Counted from the stretch's first letter, positions 32,444 to 42,245 are shown. The stretch is 64,000 nucleotides of DNA from Sulfitobacter sp. HNIBRBA3233 (GCF_040149665.1 NZ_JBEFLP010000001.1:1426001-1490000); one strand, 5' to 3'. Numbers and translations: made by a program. Notes: generated by a model not told the origin, from the sequence alone.

Positions 32444-33705
32444 CAAGCAGCACGCCGCGCGTGGAGTTCCTCCAGCGTCGGAGCCTTTTCGACGGGACCG
32501 TAAAGCGCCAGCGCCGCCGGCGCCTGCGTGGCCATCCGCTCGGCAAAGTCGCGCACGTCACCGGTGGTGACGGCGTCGATCTGCGCGATGGTTTCCTCCA
32601 GCGGCGGGATGCGGTCCCAGATCTGGATCAGACGGGCCAGACGTTCGGCGCGATTACTGGGGCTCTCAAGGCCCATCAGCAGACCCGCCTTCATCTGCGC
32701 ACGGGCCCGGGCCACCTCGGCAGGCGACATATCGGTCGCCGCGCGCTTCATCTCGTCGATGGTGATCCCGGCCAGTTCGGGCAACTCCTCGCCCGAAGTA
32801 CCCGCATAGATGGTCATCATGCCGGTATCGGCATAGGCCCCTGCCTGCGCGAAAATCGTGTAGCACAGGCCACGGTTCTCGCGGATCTCCTGGAACAGCC
32901 GGCTCGACATGCCGCCCCCCAGCGCCGAAGCATAGATCTGTGCGACGTAGATATCGTCGGCGCGATAGCCGGGGCTTTCGAAGCCGAGGGCGAAATGCGC
33001 CTGCTCCAGCTTCTTGGCCTTGCGGAACTCGCCGCCCCTGAAAAGGGCCGGCGCCGCATCGGCCTGACCGCGCGGTGTCATATCGCCGAAGTACTTCTCG
33101 GCCAGCGCGACAAGCGCATCGTGGTCCACAGCCCCCGCCGCCGACAGGATCATCTGTTCGGGGCCGTAGTGCTGTTCGATAAAGCCGGTCAGATCGCGCC
33201 GGCCGAAGGCGGACACCCGTTCGCTGGGCCCGAGGATGGTGCGCCCCATGGGCTGGTCGGGATAGGCCTGCTCCTGCAACCAGTCAAAGATCACGTCGTC
33301 CGGGGTATCCAGCGCCTGCCCGATCTCTTGCAGGATCACGCCGCGCTCCACCTCGATTTCGGCGTCATCCATGACCGGATTGCGCAGGATATCGGCGATC
33401 ACATCCAGCCCCAGCGGCACGTCGTTTTCCAGCACGCGCACGTAATAGGCCGTCACCTCGCGCGAAGTATAGGCGTTGATATAGCCGCCAACATCCTCGA
33501 TCGCCTCGGCGATCTGCAAGGAAGTGCGGGTCTTCGTGCCCTTGAACGCCATGTGTTCGAGAAAATGCGCGATGCCGTTCTGCTCGGGCGTCTCGTTGCG
33601 GCCCCCCGCGCCCACCCAGACGCCGATAGAGGCCGATGCCAGCCCCGGCATATGTTCGGTGACGATACGGAAACCGTTGGAAAGACGATGGGTTTGCAAG
33701 CTCAC
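32443..33705 (-). CDS. M16 family zinc peptidase (mitochondrial-processing-peptidase-like)
   Basis: A 420-residue single-chain M16B peptidase. The inverted zinc motif HFLEH is at about residues 47-51 in GIAHFLEHMAFKGTKTRT, and the third ligand Glu is in EVERGVILQEIGQALD (about 115-130). The second domain (about 180-400) has GYRADDIYVAQIYASALGGGMSSRLFQEIRENRGLCYTI, including the conserved RLFQEIRE. It starts with GTG inside the thrC stop (GTGA overlap). The order thrC-M16 is typical of alphaproteobacteria. No signal peptide, so it is cytosolic; the substrate is unknown. Confidence 0.92.
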   Translation of the reverse strand: MSLQTHRLSNGFRIVTEHMPGLASASIGVWVGAGGRNETPEQNGIAHFLEHMAFKGTKTRTSLQIAEAIEDVGGYINAYTSREVTAYYVRVLENDVPLGLDVIADILRNPVMDDAEIEVERGVILQEIGQALDTPDDVIFDWLQEQAYPDQPMGRTILGPSERVSAFGRRDLTGFIEQHYGPEQMILSAAGAVDHDALVALAEKYFGDMTPRGQADAAPALFRGGEFRKAKKLEQAHFALGFESPGYRADDIYVAQIYASALGGGMSSRLFQEIRENRGLCYTIFAQAGAYADTGMMTIYAGTSGEELPELAGITIDEMKRAATDMSPAEVARARAQMKAGLLMGLESPSNRAERLARLIQIWDRIPPLEETIAQIDAVTTGDVRDFAERMATQAPAALALYGPVEKAPTLEELHARRAA

Positions 33706-35090
33706 TTGGCGATCAGTCCTTTGATATGGGTCTTCAGCGCGTCCAGATCATTGGGCACGCGGGTCAAACGCTCTTCGCGCTCGAATAGGTCCGACATGCG
33801 CGGCGGCAGCGCCGGGCGCTGGCCGGTAGCGGCTTCTACCGCGTCGGGGAATTTGGCGGGGTGCGCCGTTGCCAGCGTGATCATCGGCACGGCGGCGGTG
33901 CGCAATTCGTTGGCGACTTTCACGCCCACGGCGGAATGCGGACACAAGAGCTCGCCGGTGCGCGCCAGCATATCGGTGATGGTCTGCGAGGTCTCCTCTT
34001 CCGAGGCGCGGCCCGATGCGTAGATTTCGGCCAGTGCCTGCATGGCGCCCTGCGAGACATCGAAGCCCCCCTCGCCCAGCTCGGCCATCAATTGCGCGAC
34101 CGCCTTGCCGTCGCGCCCGTAGGCATCGAAGAGCGCACGCTCGAAATTCGAGCTGACCTGGATATCCATGGACGGGCTGATCGACGGATGGACGCCGGAC
34201 TTGTGATAGCCCTGCCCGCTGAGGCAGCGATGCAGGATGTCGTTCTGGTTGGTGGCCACCACCAGCCTGTCGACGGGAAGGCCCATGCGCTTGGCGATAT
34301 AGCCCGCGAAGATATCGCCGAAGTTGCCGGTGGGCACCGTGAAGCTGACCTGCCGGTCCGGCGCGCCAAGGCTGACCGCGGAGGAAAAGAAGTAGACGAC
34401 CTGCGCCAGAACGCGGCCCCAATTGATCGAATTCACCCCCGCCAGACGCACACCGTCGCGGAATTCGAAATCGTTGAACATGTCCTTCAGGCGCGCCTGA
34501 CAGTCATCGAAATCCCCGTCCAGCGCGAGCGCGTGCACGTTGCTTTCCGGCGGCGTGGTCATCTGGCGGCGCTGCACGTCCGACACGCGCCCGTGCGGGT
34601 AGAGGATCACCACATCGACGTTGTCGAGCCCCTTGAACGCTTCGATCGCCGCCGATCCGGTATCGCCCGATGTGGCTCCCACGATGGTCACCCGCTCGCC
34701 CTTGCGTCCCAGCGCAAGCTGGAACATCTGGCCGATGAGTTGCATGGCGAAATCCTTGAAGGCCAGCGTGGGCCCGTGGAAAAGCTCCAGCAGGAAATGG
34801 TTCGGCGCCAGTTCAACCAGCGGCGCCCGCGCATCGTGGCCGAACCCGGCGTAGGCGCGCGCGATCAGGTCGCGGAATTCGGCATCCGTGAAGGTATCGC
34901 CGATGAAGGGCCGCATGACGGTGAACGCCACCTCTTCGTAGCTCTGACCGCGCATTGCGGCGATATCGTCATGGGACAGTTGCGGAATCGTCTCTGGAAC
35001 GTAGAGCCCGCCGTCACGGGCGAGCCCCGTCAACATCGCTTCTTCAAAGCTCAGAACGGGGGCGGTGCCACGGGTCGAGATATAGCGCAT
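33702..35090 (-). CDS. thrC: Threonine synthase
   Basis: A 462-residue PLP enzyme converting O-phosphohomoserine to threonine, downstream of LysC in the same pathway. The PLP lysine is in GPTLAFKDFAMQLIGQ (about 108-123). VGATSGDTGSAAIEAFKG binds phosphate, and SFTVPTGNFGDIFAGYIAKRMGLP is the ThrC signature. It starts MRYISTRGTAPVLSFEEAML, as in long-type (yeast-like) synthases. It lies 3 bp downstream of the SURF1 gene. Confidence 0.94.
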   Translation of the reverse strand: MRYISTRGTAPVLSFEEAMLTGLARDGGLYVPETIPQLSHDDIAAMRGQSYEEVAFTVMRPFIGDTFTDAEFRDLIARAYAGFGHDARAPLVELAPNHFLLELFHGPTLAFKDFAMQLIGQMFQLALGRKGERVTIVGATSGDTGSAAIEAFKGLDNVDVVILYPHGRVSDVQRRQMTTPPESNVHALALDGDFDDCQARLKDMFNDFEFRDGVRLAGVNSINWGRVLAQVVYFFSSAVSLGAPDRQVSFTVPTGNFGDIFAGYIAKRMGLPVDRLVVATNQNDILHRCLSGQGYHKSGVHPSISPSMDIQVSSNFERALFDAYGRDGKAVAQLMAELGEGGFDVSQGAMQALAEIYASGRASEEETSQTITDMLARTGELLCPHSAVGVKVANELRTAAVPMITLATAHPAKFPDAVEAATGQRPALPPRMSDLFEREERLTRVPNDLDALKTHIKGLIAK

Positions 35091-35093
35091 GGA

Positions 35094-35771
35094 TCAGTCC
35101 GGGGTCTTGGCGCGGCGTGCGCGCAGGAGAAAGGCAAGGCTCATCGCGACCCAGATGGCCGCAAGCGAGAACCAGGTTATCGCGTATTGGAGGTGGTCGT
35201 TCGGAATGGCGCTGGTGTCAACAGGCAGCGGCGTGACGGGCGCATCATCGAAGGTGCTCTGTCGCGCGACCACCAGCACCGGAAGCGTATCGAGGGCTGC
35301 GGCCATGGCCGCAACGTCACGGGCAAACCAGATATTGCCGGACAGGTCCGGTTCCGGCGTGAAGCTGTCGGTCTCCTGCGGCCATTGCAGGTTTCCCGAA
35401 ATGCCGACCGGCTCGTCAGGCGTGGTGATATCGCTCCGGTCGGTGGGCACGAAACCCCGGTCGACCATGATCCGCCCCGCATCCGTTTCCAGCGGAGAGA
35501 TGATCCGGTATCCCGCGCCGATCTGCTTCTGGCTGACCAGAACGCGCAGATACCTGTCGCCCAGCGTCCCTTCCACCCGCACGGGCAGATAGCTGTCCTG
35601 TTCGGGATCGAGCGTTTTGGGAAGCGCGACGGGATCCGCCGCGATCCGGGCCTCGATATCCGCGATCACGCCCTCTTTCCATGCAAGGCGCTGGATCTGC
35701 CATACGCCGAGGCTAAGCAGGATGGCGGCCCCGCCGAGACCGATCACGATCAGGAAGATGGTGCGCCGCAT
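35094..35771 (-). CDS. SURF1 family cytochrome oxidase assembly protein
   Basis: A 226-residue SURF1 protein, which helps insert heme A into subunit I of aa3 oxidases. TM1 is FLIVIGLGGAAILLSLGVWQIQR (about 5-27), ending in the conserved WQxxR. VRVEGTLGDRYLRVLVSQKQIGAGYRIISPLE and IMVDRGFVP are family landmarks in the periplasmic domain. TM2 is ITWFSLAAIWVAMSLAFLLR near the C-terminus. The ATG at 35771 starts just before TM1. It follows the ctaE gene after a terminator, so it may have its own promoter. Confidence 0.92.
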   Translation of the reverse strand: MRRTIFLIVIGLGGAAILLSLGVWQIQRLAWKEGVIADIEARIAADPVALPKTLDPEQDSYLPVRVEGTLGDRYLRVLVSQKQIGAGYRIISPLETDAGRIMVDRGFVPTDRSDITTPDEPVGISGNLQWPQETDSFTPEPDLSGNIWFARDVAAMAAALDTLPVLVVARQSTFDDAPVTPLPVDTSAIPNDHLQYAITWFSLAAIWVAMSLAFLLRARRAKTPD

Positions 35772-35804
35772 GGTGTGTCCTCTGACAGAAACCGCAAAAG
35801 AGAA

Positions 35805-35835
35805 ACGCGCGGGAGACATACTCTCTCCCGCGCGT
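35805..35835 (-). terminator. Intrinsic terminator after ctaE
   Basis: A perfect 12-bp stem, ACGCGCGGGAGA (35805-35816) with TCTCCCGCGCGT (35824-35835), and a 7-nt loop. On the minus strand it is followed by TTCTCTTTTG. It should end the cytochrome oxidase transcript before the SURF1-thrC-M16-GNAT string. Confidence 0.75.
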
Positions 35836-35878
35836 CGGTTTACTCAAAGCACCGGCTGGTGCAAGGCCACTTTGCCGA

Positions 35879-36685
35879 TCAGGACGGAATGCCCCAGATG
35901 TAGACGGCAAAGAACAGGAACAGCCACACCACGTCAACGAAGTGCCAGTACCATGCGGCGGCCTCGAACCCGACGTGACGTTCGGACGAGAAATGCCCGG
36001 CACGCGCGCGCAGGTAGCACACGAACAGGAACAGCGTCCCGATCACGACGTGGAAACCGTGGAAGCCTGTGGCCATGAAGAAGTTCGAATAGAACTCGTC
36101 GGCGCCGAATTCCCAGCCTTCGTGCAGAAGATGCTGGTACTCATAGGCCTGAAGCGCCGTGAACAGCACACCCAGTACAACCGCGATAATCAGACCTGTC
36201 TTGAGATCGGAGCGGTTTTCTTCGTGTACCAGCGCATGGTGCGCCCACGTCACGGCACAGCCCGACAGCAGCAGGATCAGCGTGTTGATCAGCGGCAGGT
36301 GGAAGGCATCGACTGGATAGATATAGGGCGCGACGTATTCGGTGCCCGGATAGCTTTCCATGGGGTAAAGCGCGTGCTTGAAGAAGCTCCAGAACCACGC
36401 GGCGAAGAACATGACCTCGGACATGATGAACAGGATGAAGCCGTAGCGCAGGCCGATCCGCACGACCGGGGTGTGGTCGCCGATCTTGGATTCCTCGACC
36501 ACCTCGGACCACCATCCGAACATCGTGTAAAGCGTGCCCGCCAGACCGACGAAGAAGACCCACGGGGTGACTTCGTGCATCCACAGAACGCCGCCCAGCA
36601 GCATGACAAATGCGAAAAGTGCGCTCAGAAGCGGCCAGATCGAGGGCGAGAGGATATGGTAGTCGTGATTTTTTGCGTGGGCCAT
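35879..36685 (-). CDS. ctaE: Cytochrome c oxidase subunit III
   Basis: A 268-residue subunit III of the aa3-type oxidase with seven transmembrane helices. It starts [26 protein letters not shown] and contains [28 protein letters not shown], holding the conserved membrane Glu near the proton-pump entrance. [20 protein letters not shown] and [22 protein letters not shown] are the C-terminal signature. It closes the ctaC-ctaB-ctaG-ctaE gene order; subunit I is not in the window. Confidence 0.96.
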   Translation of the reverse strand: MAHAKNHDYHILSPSIWPLLSALFAFVMLLGGVLWMHEVTPWVFFVGLAGTLYTMFGWWSEVVEESKIGDHTPVVRIGLRYGFILFIMSEVMFFAAWFWSFFKHALYPMESYPGTEYVAPYIYPVDAFHLPLINTLILLLSGCAVTWAHHALVHEENRSDLKTGLIIAVVLGVLFTALQAYEYQHLLHEGWEFGADEFYSNFFMATGFHGFHVVIGTLFLFVCYLRARAGHFSSERHVGFEAAAWYWHFVDVVWLFLFFAVYIWGIPS

Positions 36686-36713
36686 GGCGTGCGTCCCTAT
36701 TCCCTTTTCGTAT

Positions 36714-37289
36714 TTAGTTCAGGTCTGTTGGCTGATCCGTATCAAGGGCGGCATAGCCCTCGGGCAGATCGATTTCGTAGAAAGTATAAGACAGCGTGAT
36801 GGTGTGTATATACTGTCCCTCGCGGTCGTCCACGATTTCGGGGTCGACGTAGAAGCTGACAGGCATCTGCACTGTCTCGCCGGGGGCGAGGACCTGCTCT
36901 TCGAAGCAAAAGCAGGCGATCTTTTCGAAAAACGCGCCCGCCTGATACGGCGTGACGTTATAGGCCGCCTGACCCGCGACCGGTTTGTCAGTCGGGTTGT
37001 GCGCCTCGTAGAAGGCAAGGTTGGTCTCGCCGATGCGCACGGTCATCTCGCGCTCGACCGGGGCGAATTCCCACGGCATCTGACCGTTCAGCGATCCATC
37101 GAAGCGCACCGTGATGGTCTGCTCCAGCACTTCGTCCGGTGCGACCTCGGACACGCCGGTGACGCCGCCAAAGCCGGTGACACGGCAGAACCAGTCGTAG
37201 AACGGCACTGACGCCCAGGCCAGCCCGCCCATCAGCACCACAACACCGACGGTCTGGATCACTGTTTTCTTGGGACCGGAAAGGGCCAT
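36714..37289 (-). CDS. ctaG: Cytochrome c oxidase assembly protein CtaG (Cox11)
   Basis: A 191-residue Cox11-type copper chaperone that loads the CuB site of subunit I. One N-terminal TM ([26 protein letters not shown]) anchors the periplasmic domain. Copper ligands are [13 protein letters not shown] (CFCF motif) and the Cys in [46 protein letters not shown] precedes the motif. It overlaps the small upstream gene by one base (TGATG). Confidence 0.95.
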   Translation of the reverse strand: MALSGPKKTVIQTVGVVVLMGGLAWASVPFYDWFCRVTGFGGVTGVSEVAPDEVLEQTITVRFDGSLNGQMPWEFAPVEREMTVRIGETNLAFYEAHNPTDKPVAGQAAYNVTPYQAGAFFEKIACFCFEEQVLAPGETVQMPVSFYVDPEIVDDREGQYIHTITLSYTFYEIDLPEGYAALDTDQPTDLN

Positions 37290-37489
37290 CAGTCGGATCC
37301 TCCACCGCTTGTTGTAACCTGCTCGCCCACGCCGGTGGCCTGGCTTGCGGGGATGCGGAAGTCGCTCGACGTGATCTTGACGAATGTCAGTGCCATGACC
37401 AGCACGACGAACCCGCCCAGCATCAGCCCAACACCAAGGTTCAGACCCCGGCGGCGTGTGTGCATTTCGTGTTCGGCTTTGATTGCCAT
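37289..37489 (-). CDS. Small membrane protein of the cytochrome oxidase cluster
   Basis: A 66-residue protein with one transmembrane helix (LGVGLMLGGFVVLVMALTFVKI, about 18-39), a basic His-rich cytosolic head (MAIKAEHEMHTRRRG) and a Gly/Ser tail. It overlaps ctaG by one base (TGATG) and lies 1 bp after ctaB. Short ORFs of this type at this place (sometimes called CoxF-like) occur across Rhodobacterales; the function is not established, but an oxidase assembly or structural role is likely. Confidence 0.72.
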   Translation of the reverse strand: MAIKAEHEMHTRRRGLNLGVGLMLGGFVVLVMALTFVKITSSDFRIPASQATGVGEQVTTSGGGSD

Positions 37490-37490
37490 C

Positions 37491-38426
37491 TTACCAGCCT
37501 CCCATTCCGAAGGGTTTCAGCGTCGCTTCGATCAGGATCGCGCCGAAATGCGCGAAGAGATACCACAGCGACAGGCGGAAGAACTTACGCTCGACCGCGA
37601 AATTGTCTTGCTCGCTCATTTCCTCGTCGCGCTGCCAGATCGCGTAGGCGCCCTTGAGGAACAGCGCGTTCAGTACCAGCGCCACGGCAAGGTAGATGTA
37701 TCCCCCGACCCCGGTGAAGGCGGTGCCAACGGCCAGAGCGGCCAGAAGCACGGTATAGCCGAGGATGTGGTTACGGGTGACGCGGCGCCCGTGCGTGACA
37801 GTCAACATCGGCACGGCGGCATCGTCGTAATCGTTGCGCATGAACAGCGCCAGCGCCCAGAAGTGCGGCGGGGTCCACATGAAGATCAGCGCGAACATCA
37901 ACCACGGCTCCAGGGCGAAGCTGCCGGTGGCGATGACCCAGCCGATCACCGGCGGGAAGGCACCTGCGGCCCCGCCGATCACGATGTTCTGCGGCGTCGA
38001 CCGCTTGAGCCACATGGAATAGGGCACAACGTAGAAGAAGATGGTAAAGGCCAGCATCGCGCCCGCCAGCAGGTTGGCGCTGAGCGACAGCATCATCACC
38101 GACAACAGCGACAGACCCGCCCCGAGGTAAAGCGCCGTCTGCGGAGTCACCTTGCCCGCGGGGATAGGCCGGCTTCTGGTGCGCTTCATCACCGCGTCGA
38201 TATCCGCATCCCACCACATGTTCAGCGCCCCCGACGCCCCTGCCCCGATTGCGAGGAAGAGGATCGAGGCGAACCCGATCACAGGATTGACCGACACCGG
38301 CGCTGCCAACATGCCGACCACGGCCGTAAACACCACAAGCTGCATCACGCGCGGCTTCATCAGGGCATAGTAATCGCCCAGTTGCGGCTCGTCCTCGTAG
38401 GATCTGGCGGTGGTGATGTCGGTCAT
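37491..38426 (-). CDS. ctaB: Protoheme IX farnesyltransferase (heme O synthase)
   Basis: A 311-residue membrane prenyltransferase (CtaB/CyoE/COX10) that attaches farnesyl to heme B. About nine transmembrane helices. The aspartate-rich motif is NMWWDADIDAVMKRTRSRP (about 73-91), and YALMKPRVMQLVVFTAVVGM precedes it. YVVPYSMWLKRSTPQNIVIGGAAGAFPPVIGW is the second signature. It lies downstream of ctaC and upstream of the small TM protein. Confidence 0.95.
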   Translation of the reverse strand: MTDITTARSYEDEPQLGDYYALMKPRVMQLVVFTAVVGMLAAPVSVNPVIGFASILFLAIGAGASGALNMWWDADIDAVMKRTRSRPIPAGKVTPQTALYLGAGLSLLSVMMLSLSANLLAGAMLAFTIFFYVVPYSMWLKRSTPQNIVIGGAAGAFPPVIGWVIATGSFALEPWLMFALIFMWTPPHFWALALFMRNDYDDAAVPMLTVTHGRRVTRNHILGYTVLLAALAVGTAFTGVGGYIYLAVALVLNALFLKGAYAIWQRDEEMSEQDNFAVERKFFRLSLWYLFAHFGAILIEATLKPFGMGGW

Positions 38427-38514
38427 TGTGTTCTCAAACCATTCTTAGCGGGTAATGCGGCGCGACAGGATCGCGCCGCATGCATTTCCAAACGTCGGTC
38501 AGACGCCTGCGCCT

Positions 38515-39414
38515 TCAGTCCGCCGATGCGACTGTCAGGGTCTGCGGGATGCCGGCGTATTCTTCACGCGCGCGGCCCAGCCACTCTTCGTAGGCTTCCT
38601 CGGACACCACCTTGACGGTGATCGGCATGTAGGCGTGCGCAATGCCGCACAGTTCGGAGCACTGACCGAAATAGACACCCTCACGCTCGGCCTTGAACCA
38701 CAGTTCGGCAAGGCGGCCGGGAACGGCGTCCTGCTTCACGCCGAAGGCGGGAATGGTCCAGGAGTGGATCACGTCCGACCCGGTGACCTGCACGACGACC
38801 GTCTTGTTCACGGGCACGACCACGGCTGTATCGGTGGCCAGCAGGAAATCATCCTCGGAGTAACCGGCCGCCTCAAGCTGTGCGATCACTTCGGGAGTTT
38901 TCTTGTTCTCGCCGCCCAGCGCCGGAGCGCCGATCATGTAGCTGTCGAAGCCGAAATCCTCGTCGACGTATTCATAGGACCAGAACCACTGGTTGCCGAT
39001 TGCCTTGATCGTCAGGTCCGCCTGCGGAATTTCCTGCTGGCGGAACAGGATCGGCAGTGACCATGCGCCGATGCCCACAAGGATCAGGATCGGGACGAGT
39101 GTCCACGCGATTTCCACCGGGGTGTGGTGGGTAAAGGACGCGGGTTTCGGGTTACGTTTGCTGTTGTAGCGGATCATCACCCAGATCAGCAGACCGGTCA
39201 CGAACAATGTGATCAGCGTGATGATGACCAGAATCATTCCGTCGAGCCATTGCAGATCGCTCGCCAGCTCCGTTACCGCCGGCTGGAAGCCCATCGCCCC
39301 CTGCTCAGGCTTGCCGATGATCTCAAGTCCCTGTGGATCAACGCTTTGTGCCAGTGCTGGCAGGCTACCGATGCTGGCCAAAAGGCCCGCAAGTGTGAGG
39401 TGCTTTTTCATCAT
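38515..39414 (-). CDS. ctaC: Cytochrome c oxidase subunit II
   Basis: A 299-residue subunit II carrying the CuA centre. It has a signal peptide ([21 protein letters not shown]), two TMs ([22 protein letters not shown] and [22 protein letters not shown]), and the CuA ligand motif [16 protein letters not shown] (CxxxCGxxHxxM) with the earlier His in [15 protein letters not shown]. The WFWSYEY electron-transfer aromatic patch is present. First gene of the oxidase cluster here, with GGACGGAA before the ATG. Confidence 0.96.
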   Translation of the reverse strand: MMKKHLTLAGLLASIGSLPALAQSVDPQGLEIIGKPEQGAMGFQPAVTELASDLQWLDGMILVIITLITLFVTGLLIWVMIRYNSKRNPKPASFTHHTPVEIAWTLVPILILVGIGAWSLPILFRQQEIPQADLTIKAIGNQWFWSYEYVDEDFGFDSYMIGAPALGGENKKTPEVIAQLEAAGYSEDDFLLATDTAVVVPVNKTVVVQVTGSDVIHSWTIPAFGVKQDAVPGRLAELWFKAEREGVYFGQCSELCGIAHAYMPITVKVVSEEAYEEWLGRAREEYAGIPQTLTVASAD

Positions 39415-39573
39415 TTCCGTCCTGATAGTCTCGACCGATGGTGGCTGAAACGCCGAAGTCCGACCCCGGCGTTGTAATCTCGCGTCTTACAATCATATTC
39501 TGATACCGAAAGAAAGAGCCATGCTTGCGTCAGATTGACCCGAAGCAATCCCCCAAATCGAAGGAGCCTTTCC

Positions 39574-40995
39574 ATGGCCGATACGCCTTTTTCGCCGTTC
39601 GAGCAGAACATCGCTCGCGAGGACGCCCTGAGGATCCTGCGCGGCGCGGTCGATGGCGCAGACGACGGAGAGCTGTTTTTCGAGCGGCGCCGCTCGGAAG
39701 GACTGGTGTTCGACGACGGACGCCTCAAGACAGCAAGCTATGACGCAGCCGAAGGTTTCGGCCTGCGCGCGGTGCGCGGCGAGGTCGCCGGATATGCCCA
39801 TTCGACCGAGTTGAGCGAGGCGGCCCTGACCCGTGCCGCCGAAACCGCGCGCCTCGCGGTGGGCGACGGGGGCGGCACATGGGCGGATGCGCCCGAAGGC
39901 ACGAACGCCAAGCTCTATACCGACGAGGATCCGATCGCGGGCGCCGCCTTTCCGGTAAAGGTCGAGACCCTGCGCGAGATCGACGATTTCTGCCGCAGTC
40001 TGGACCAGCGCGTGGTTCAGGTGACCGCCTCTATCGCCGCATCGATTCAGGAGGTCGAGATTCTGCGCCCCGAGGGCACCACCGTGCGCGATGTGCGCCC
40101 GATGACGCGGGTGAACGTATCGGTCATCGTGGAACAGGACGGGCGCCGCGAAAGCGGCAGCGCGGGCGGCGGCGGCCGTGTGGGGCTGGACGGGTTGCTC
40201 GACCGCGCCGACTGGCAGGGCAAGGCCCGCGAGGCGCTGCGGATCGCGGTCGTGAACCTGTCTGCCGTACCGGCCCCTGCGGGGGTGATGGACGTGGTGC
40301 TCGGCCCGGGCTGGCCGGGCATTCTGCTGCATGAAGCCATCGGTCACGGGCTCGAGGGCGATTTCAACCGCAAGGGGTCAAGCGCCTTCGCGGGGCTGAT
40401 GGGCCAGCAGATCGCTGCACCCGGCGTGACCGTGCTGGACGACGGCACAATCCCCGACCGGCGCGGCAGTATCTCGGTCGATGACGAGGGCACGCCAAGC
40501 GCCAAGAATGTGCTGATCGAGGACGGCAAGCTGGTCGGCTATATGCAAGACCGGCAGAACGCGCGTCTGATGGGTGTGAAAAGCACCGGCAACGGACGCC
40601 GCCAGAGCTTTGCCCACATCCCCATGCCACGCATGACCAACACCTATATGCTGGGCGGGGACGTAGCACCGGGCGACATCGTGGCAGACCTGAAGGACGG
40701 TATCTATGCCGTCGGGTTCGGCGGCGGTCAGGTGGACATCACGAACGGGAAGTTCGTTTTTTCGTGCACCGAAGCCTACCGTGTCGAGAACGGCGTCGTG
40801 GGGGCCGCGGTCAAGGGCGCCACGCTGATCGGCGATGGTGCGACCGCGCTGCAAAAGATCCGCGCCATCGGGAACGATCCGGCACTTGACCCCGGTATGG
40901 GGAATTGCGGCAAACAGGGCCAATGGGTGCCGGTGGGTGTGGGCCAGCCGACGCTGATGATCGGCGGGCTGACGGTCGGCGGATCGGCGGGCTGA
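39574..40995 (+). CDS. tldD: Metalloprotease TldD
   Basis: A 473-residue TldD, which together with TldE/PmbA degrades unstructured peptides and processes some modified peptides. The zinc motif is HEAIGHGLEGDF (about 253-264). DDGRLKTASYDAAEGFGLRAVRGEVAGYAHST is the N-terminal signature, and the C-terminal region includes NTYMLGGD and GFGGGQVDITNGKFVFSCTEAYRVENG. AAGGAGCC precedes the ATG at 39574. No pmbA is in the window. Confidence 0.94.
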   Translation: MADTPFSPFEQNIAREDALRILRGAVDGADDGELFFERRRSEGLVFDDGRLKTASYDAAEGFGLRAVRGEVAGYAHSTELSEAALTRAAETARLAVGDGGGTWADAPEGTNAKLYTDEDPIAGAAFPVKVETLREIDDFCRSLDQRVVQVTASIAASIQEVEILRPEGTTVRDVRPMTRVNVSVIVEQDGRRESGSAGGGGRVGLDGLLDRADWQGKAREALRIAVVNLSAVPAPAGVMDVVLGPGWPGILLHEAIGHGLEGDFNRKGSSAFAGLMGQQIAAPGVTVLDDGTIPDRRGSISVDDEGTPSAKNVLIEDGKLVGYMQDRQNARLMGVKSTGNGRRQSFAHIPMPRMTNTYMLGGDVAPGDIVADLKDGIYAVGFGGGQVDITNGKFVFSCTEAYRVENGVVGAAVKGATLIGDGATALQKIRAIGNDPALDPGMGNCGKQGQWVPVGVGQPTLMIGGLTVGGSAG

Positions 40996-41044
40996 GTGTG
41001 GATGGCGGGTTTAGTCGATTTGCCGGTTTCTGATTCATCCCCTG

Positions 41045-41052
41045 TTAACCAC
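41045..41052 (+). promoter_or_regulatory. Possible CtrA half-site before dprA
   Basis: TTAACCAC, seven of eight positions of the CtrA half-site TTAACCAT, 42 bp before the dprA ATG. CtrA control of competence genes is known in Rhodobacter and relatives. A single match to a short motif. Confidence 0.4.
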
Positions 41053-41093
41053 TAAAGCCTTATACCTGATTCCAGCAACGGACGGAGATCGGG

Positions 41094-42245
41094 ATGACTG
41101 ACAGGGACCACAATCCTTCTTCCACTCACCCCCCACTCCCACCCACCCCGGAAGACGAACAGTTTGCCCGTCTCCGTCTGTTGCGCTCGCGCCGGGTCGG
41201 CATTTCCACGTATAAACGACTGCTGGCTGAACACGGCACTGCGCAAAACGCGCTGGCCGCGCTGCCTGAGGTAGCGCGCGCCGCGGGCGTCCCGAATTAC
41301 GAGGTCTGCCCCGAGGGCGTGATCCGTGCGGAATTGCGCGCGGCCCACGCGGCACATGCGCGCCTTCTTGACACTGACCATCCCCTTTACCCTGCCGCAT
41401 TGCTCGATCTGGAAGATGCGCCCCCGTTCCTGTGGGTGATCGGCGACCCCGAAATCCTGTCGCGCCCGATGATATCGCTCGTCGGGGCGCGCAACGCGTC
41501 GTCACTGGGGACGCGGATGGCGCGCGCCCTCGCCCGCGATCTGGGCGAGGCGGGGTTCGTCGTGGTCTCGGGCCTTGCGCGCGGGATCGACGCCGCTGCG
41601 CATCTTGCCGCTCTGCCGACCGGCACAGTCGCGGTGCAGGCGGGCGGTGTGGATGTCCTCTATCCGGCGGAAAACACCGATCTTGCCCGCCAGATCGGCG
41701 AAAGAGGTCTGCGGATCAGCGAACAGGCCATGGGCCTGCAACCGATGGCTCGGCATTTTCCGCGCCGCAACAGGATCATTTCCGGTCTGAGCCGCGCCAC
41801 CGTCGTGGTCGAGGCGGCGGCGAAGTCCGGCAGCCTTATCACCGCACGCGATGCGCTGGATCAGGGCCGCGATGTGATGGCGGTTCCCGGCCATCCCTTC
41901 GACGCGCGGGCGGCGGGTACGAATATGCTGATCCGGGACGGGGCGACGCTGGTGCGCCGCGCCGAGGATGTGCTCGAAGCGCTCGGATCGCTGGGGGCCC
42001 ACAGGCCGGAACTGCCGCTTGCCCCACCGCCGCCACTGCAACCGGCAGCGAAACGCAGCCTGCGCGACACCGCCAAGCTGCACCTTTCGATCCTGTCGCG
42101 CCTTGGCCCCTCGCCCGTGGCCGAGGACCAGTTGATCCGTGATCTGCGCGTACATTCCGCGGCCGTTGCCCCCGCGCTTGTGGAACTTGAACTCGAAGGC
42201 AAGATCAGCCGCGCGGCAGGCGGTTTACTGTCGCGCAGCGACTGA
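41094..42245 (+). CDS. dprA: DNA-processing protein DprA
   Basis: A 383-residue DprA/Smf that loads RecA on incoming single-stranded DNA in transformation and in gene-transfer-agent uptake. The Rossmann-like core has SLVGARNASSLGTRMARALARDL, VVVSGLARGIDAAAHLAAL, GGVDVLYPAEN, FPRRNRIISGLSRATVVVEA and DVMAVPGHPFD. A C-terminal winged-helix domain (about 318-380, LHLSILSRLGPSPVAEDQLI) is present. It lies just ahead of topA, the usual order. A CtrA-like half-site is upstream. Confidence 0.94.
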   Translation: MTDRDHNPSSTHPPLPPTPEDEQFARLRLLRSRRVGISTYKRLLAEHGTAQNALAALPEVARAAGVPNYEVCPEGVIRAELRAAHAAHARLLDTDHPLYPAALLDLEDAPPFLWVIGDPEILSRPMISLVGARNASSLGTRMARALARDLGEAGFVVVSGLARGIDAAAHLAALPTGTVAVQAGGVDVLYPAENTDLARQIGERGLRISEQAMGLQPMARHFPRRNRIISGLSRATVVVEAAAKSGSLITARDALDQGRDVMAVPGHPFDARAAGTNMLIRDGATLVRRAEDVLEALGSLGAHRPELPLAPPPPLQPAAKRSLRDTAKLHLSILSRLGPSPVAEDQLIRDLRVHSAAVAPALVELELEGKISRAAGGLLSRSD

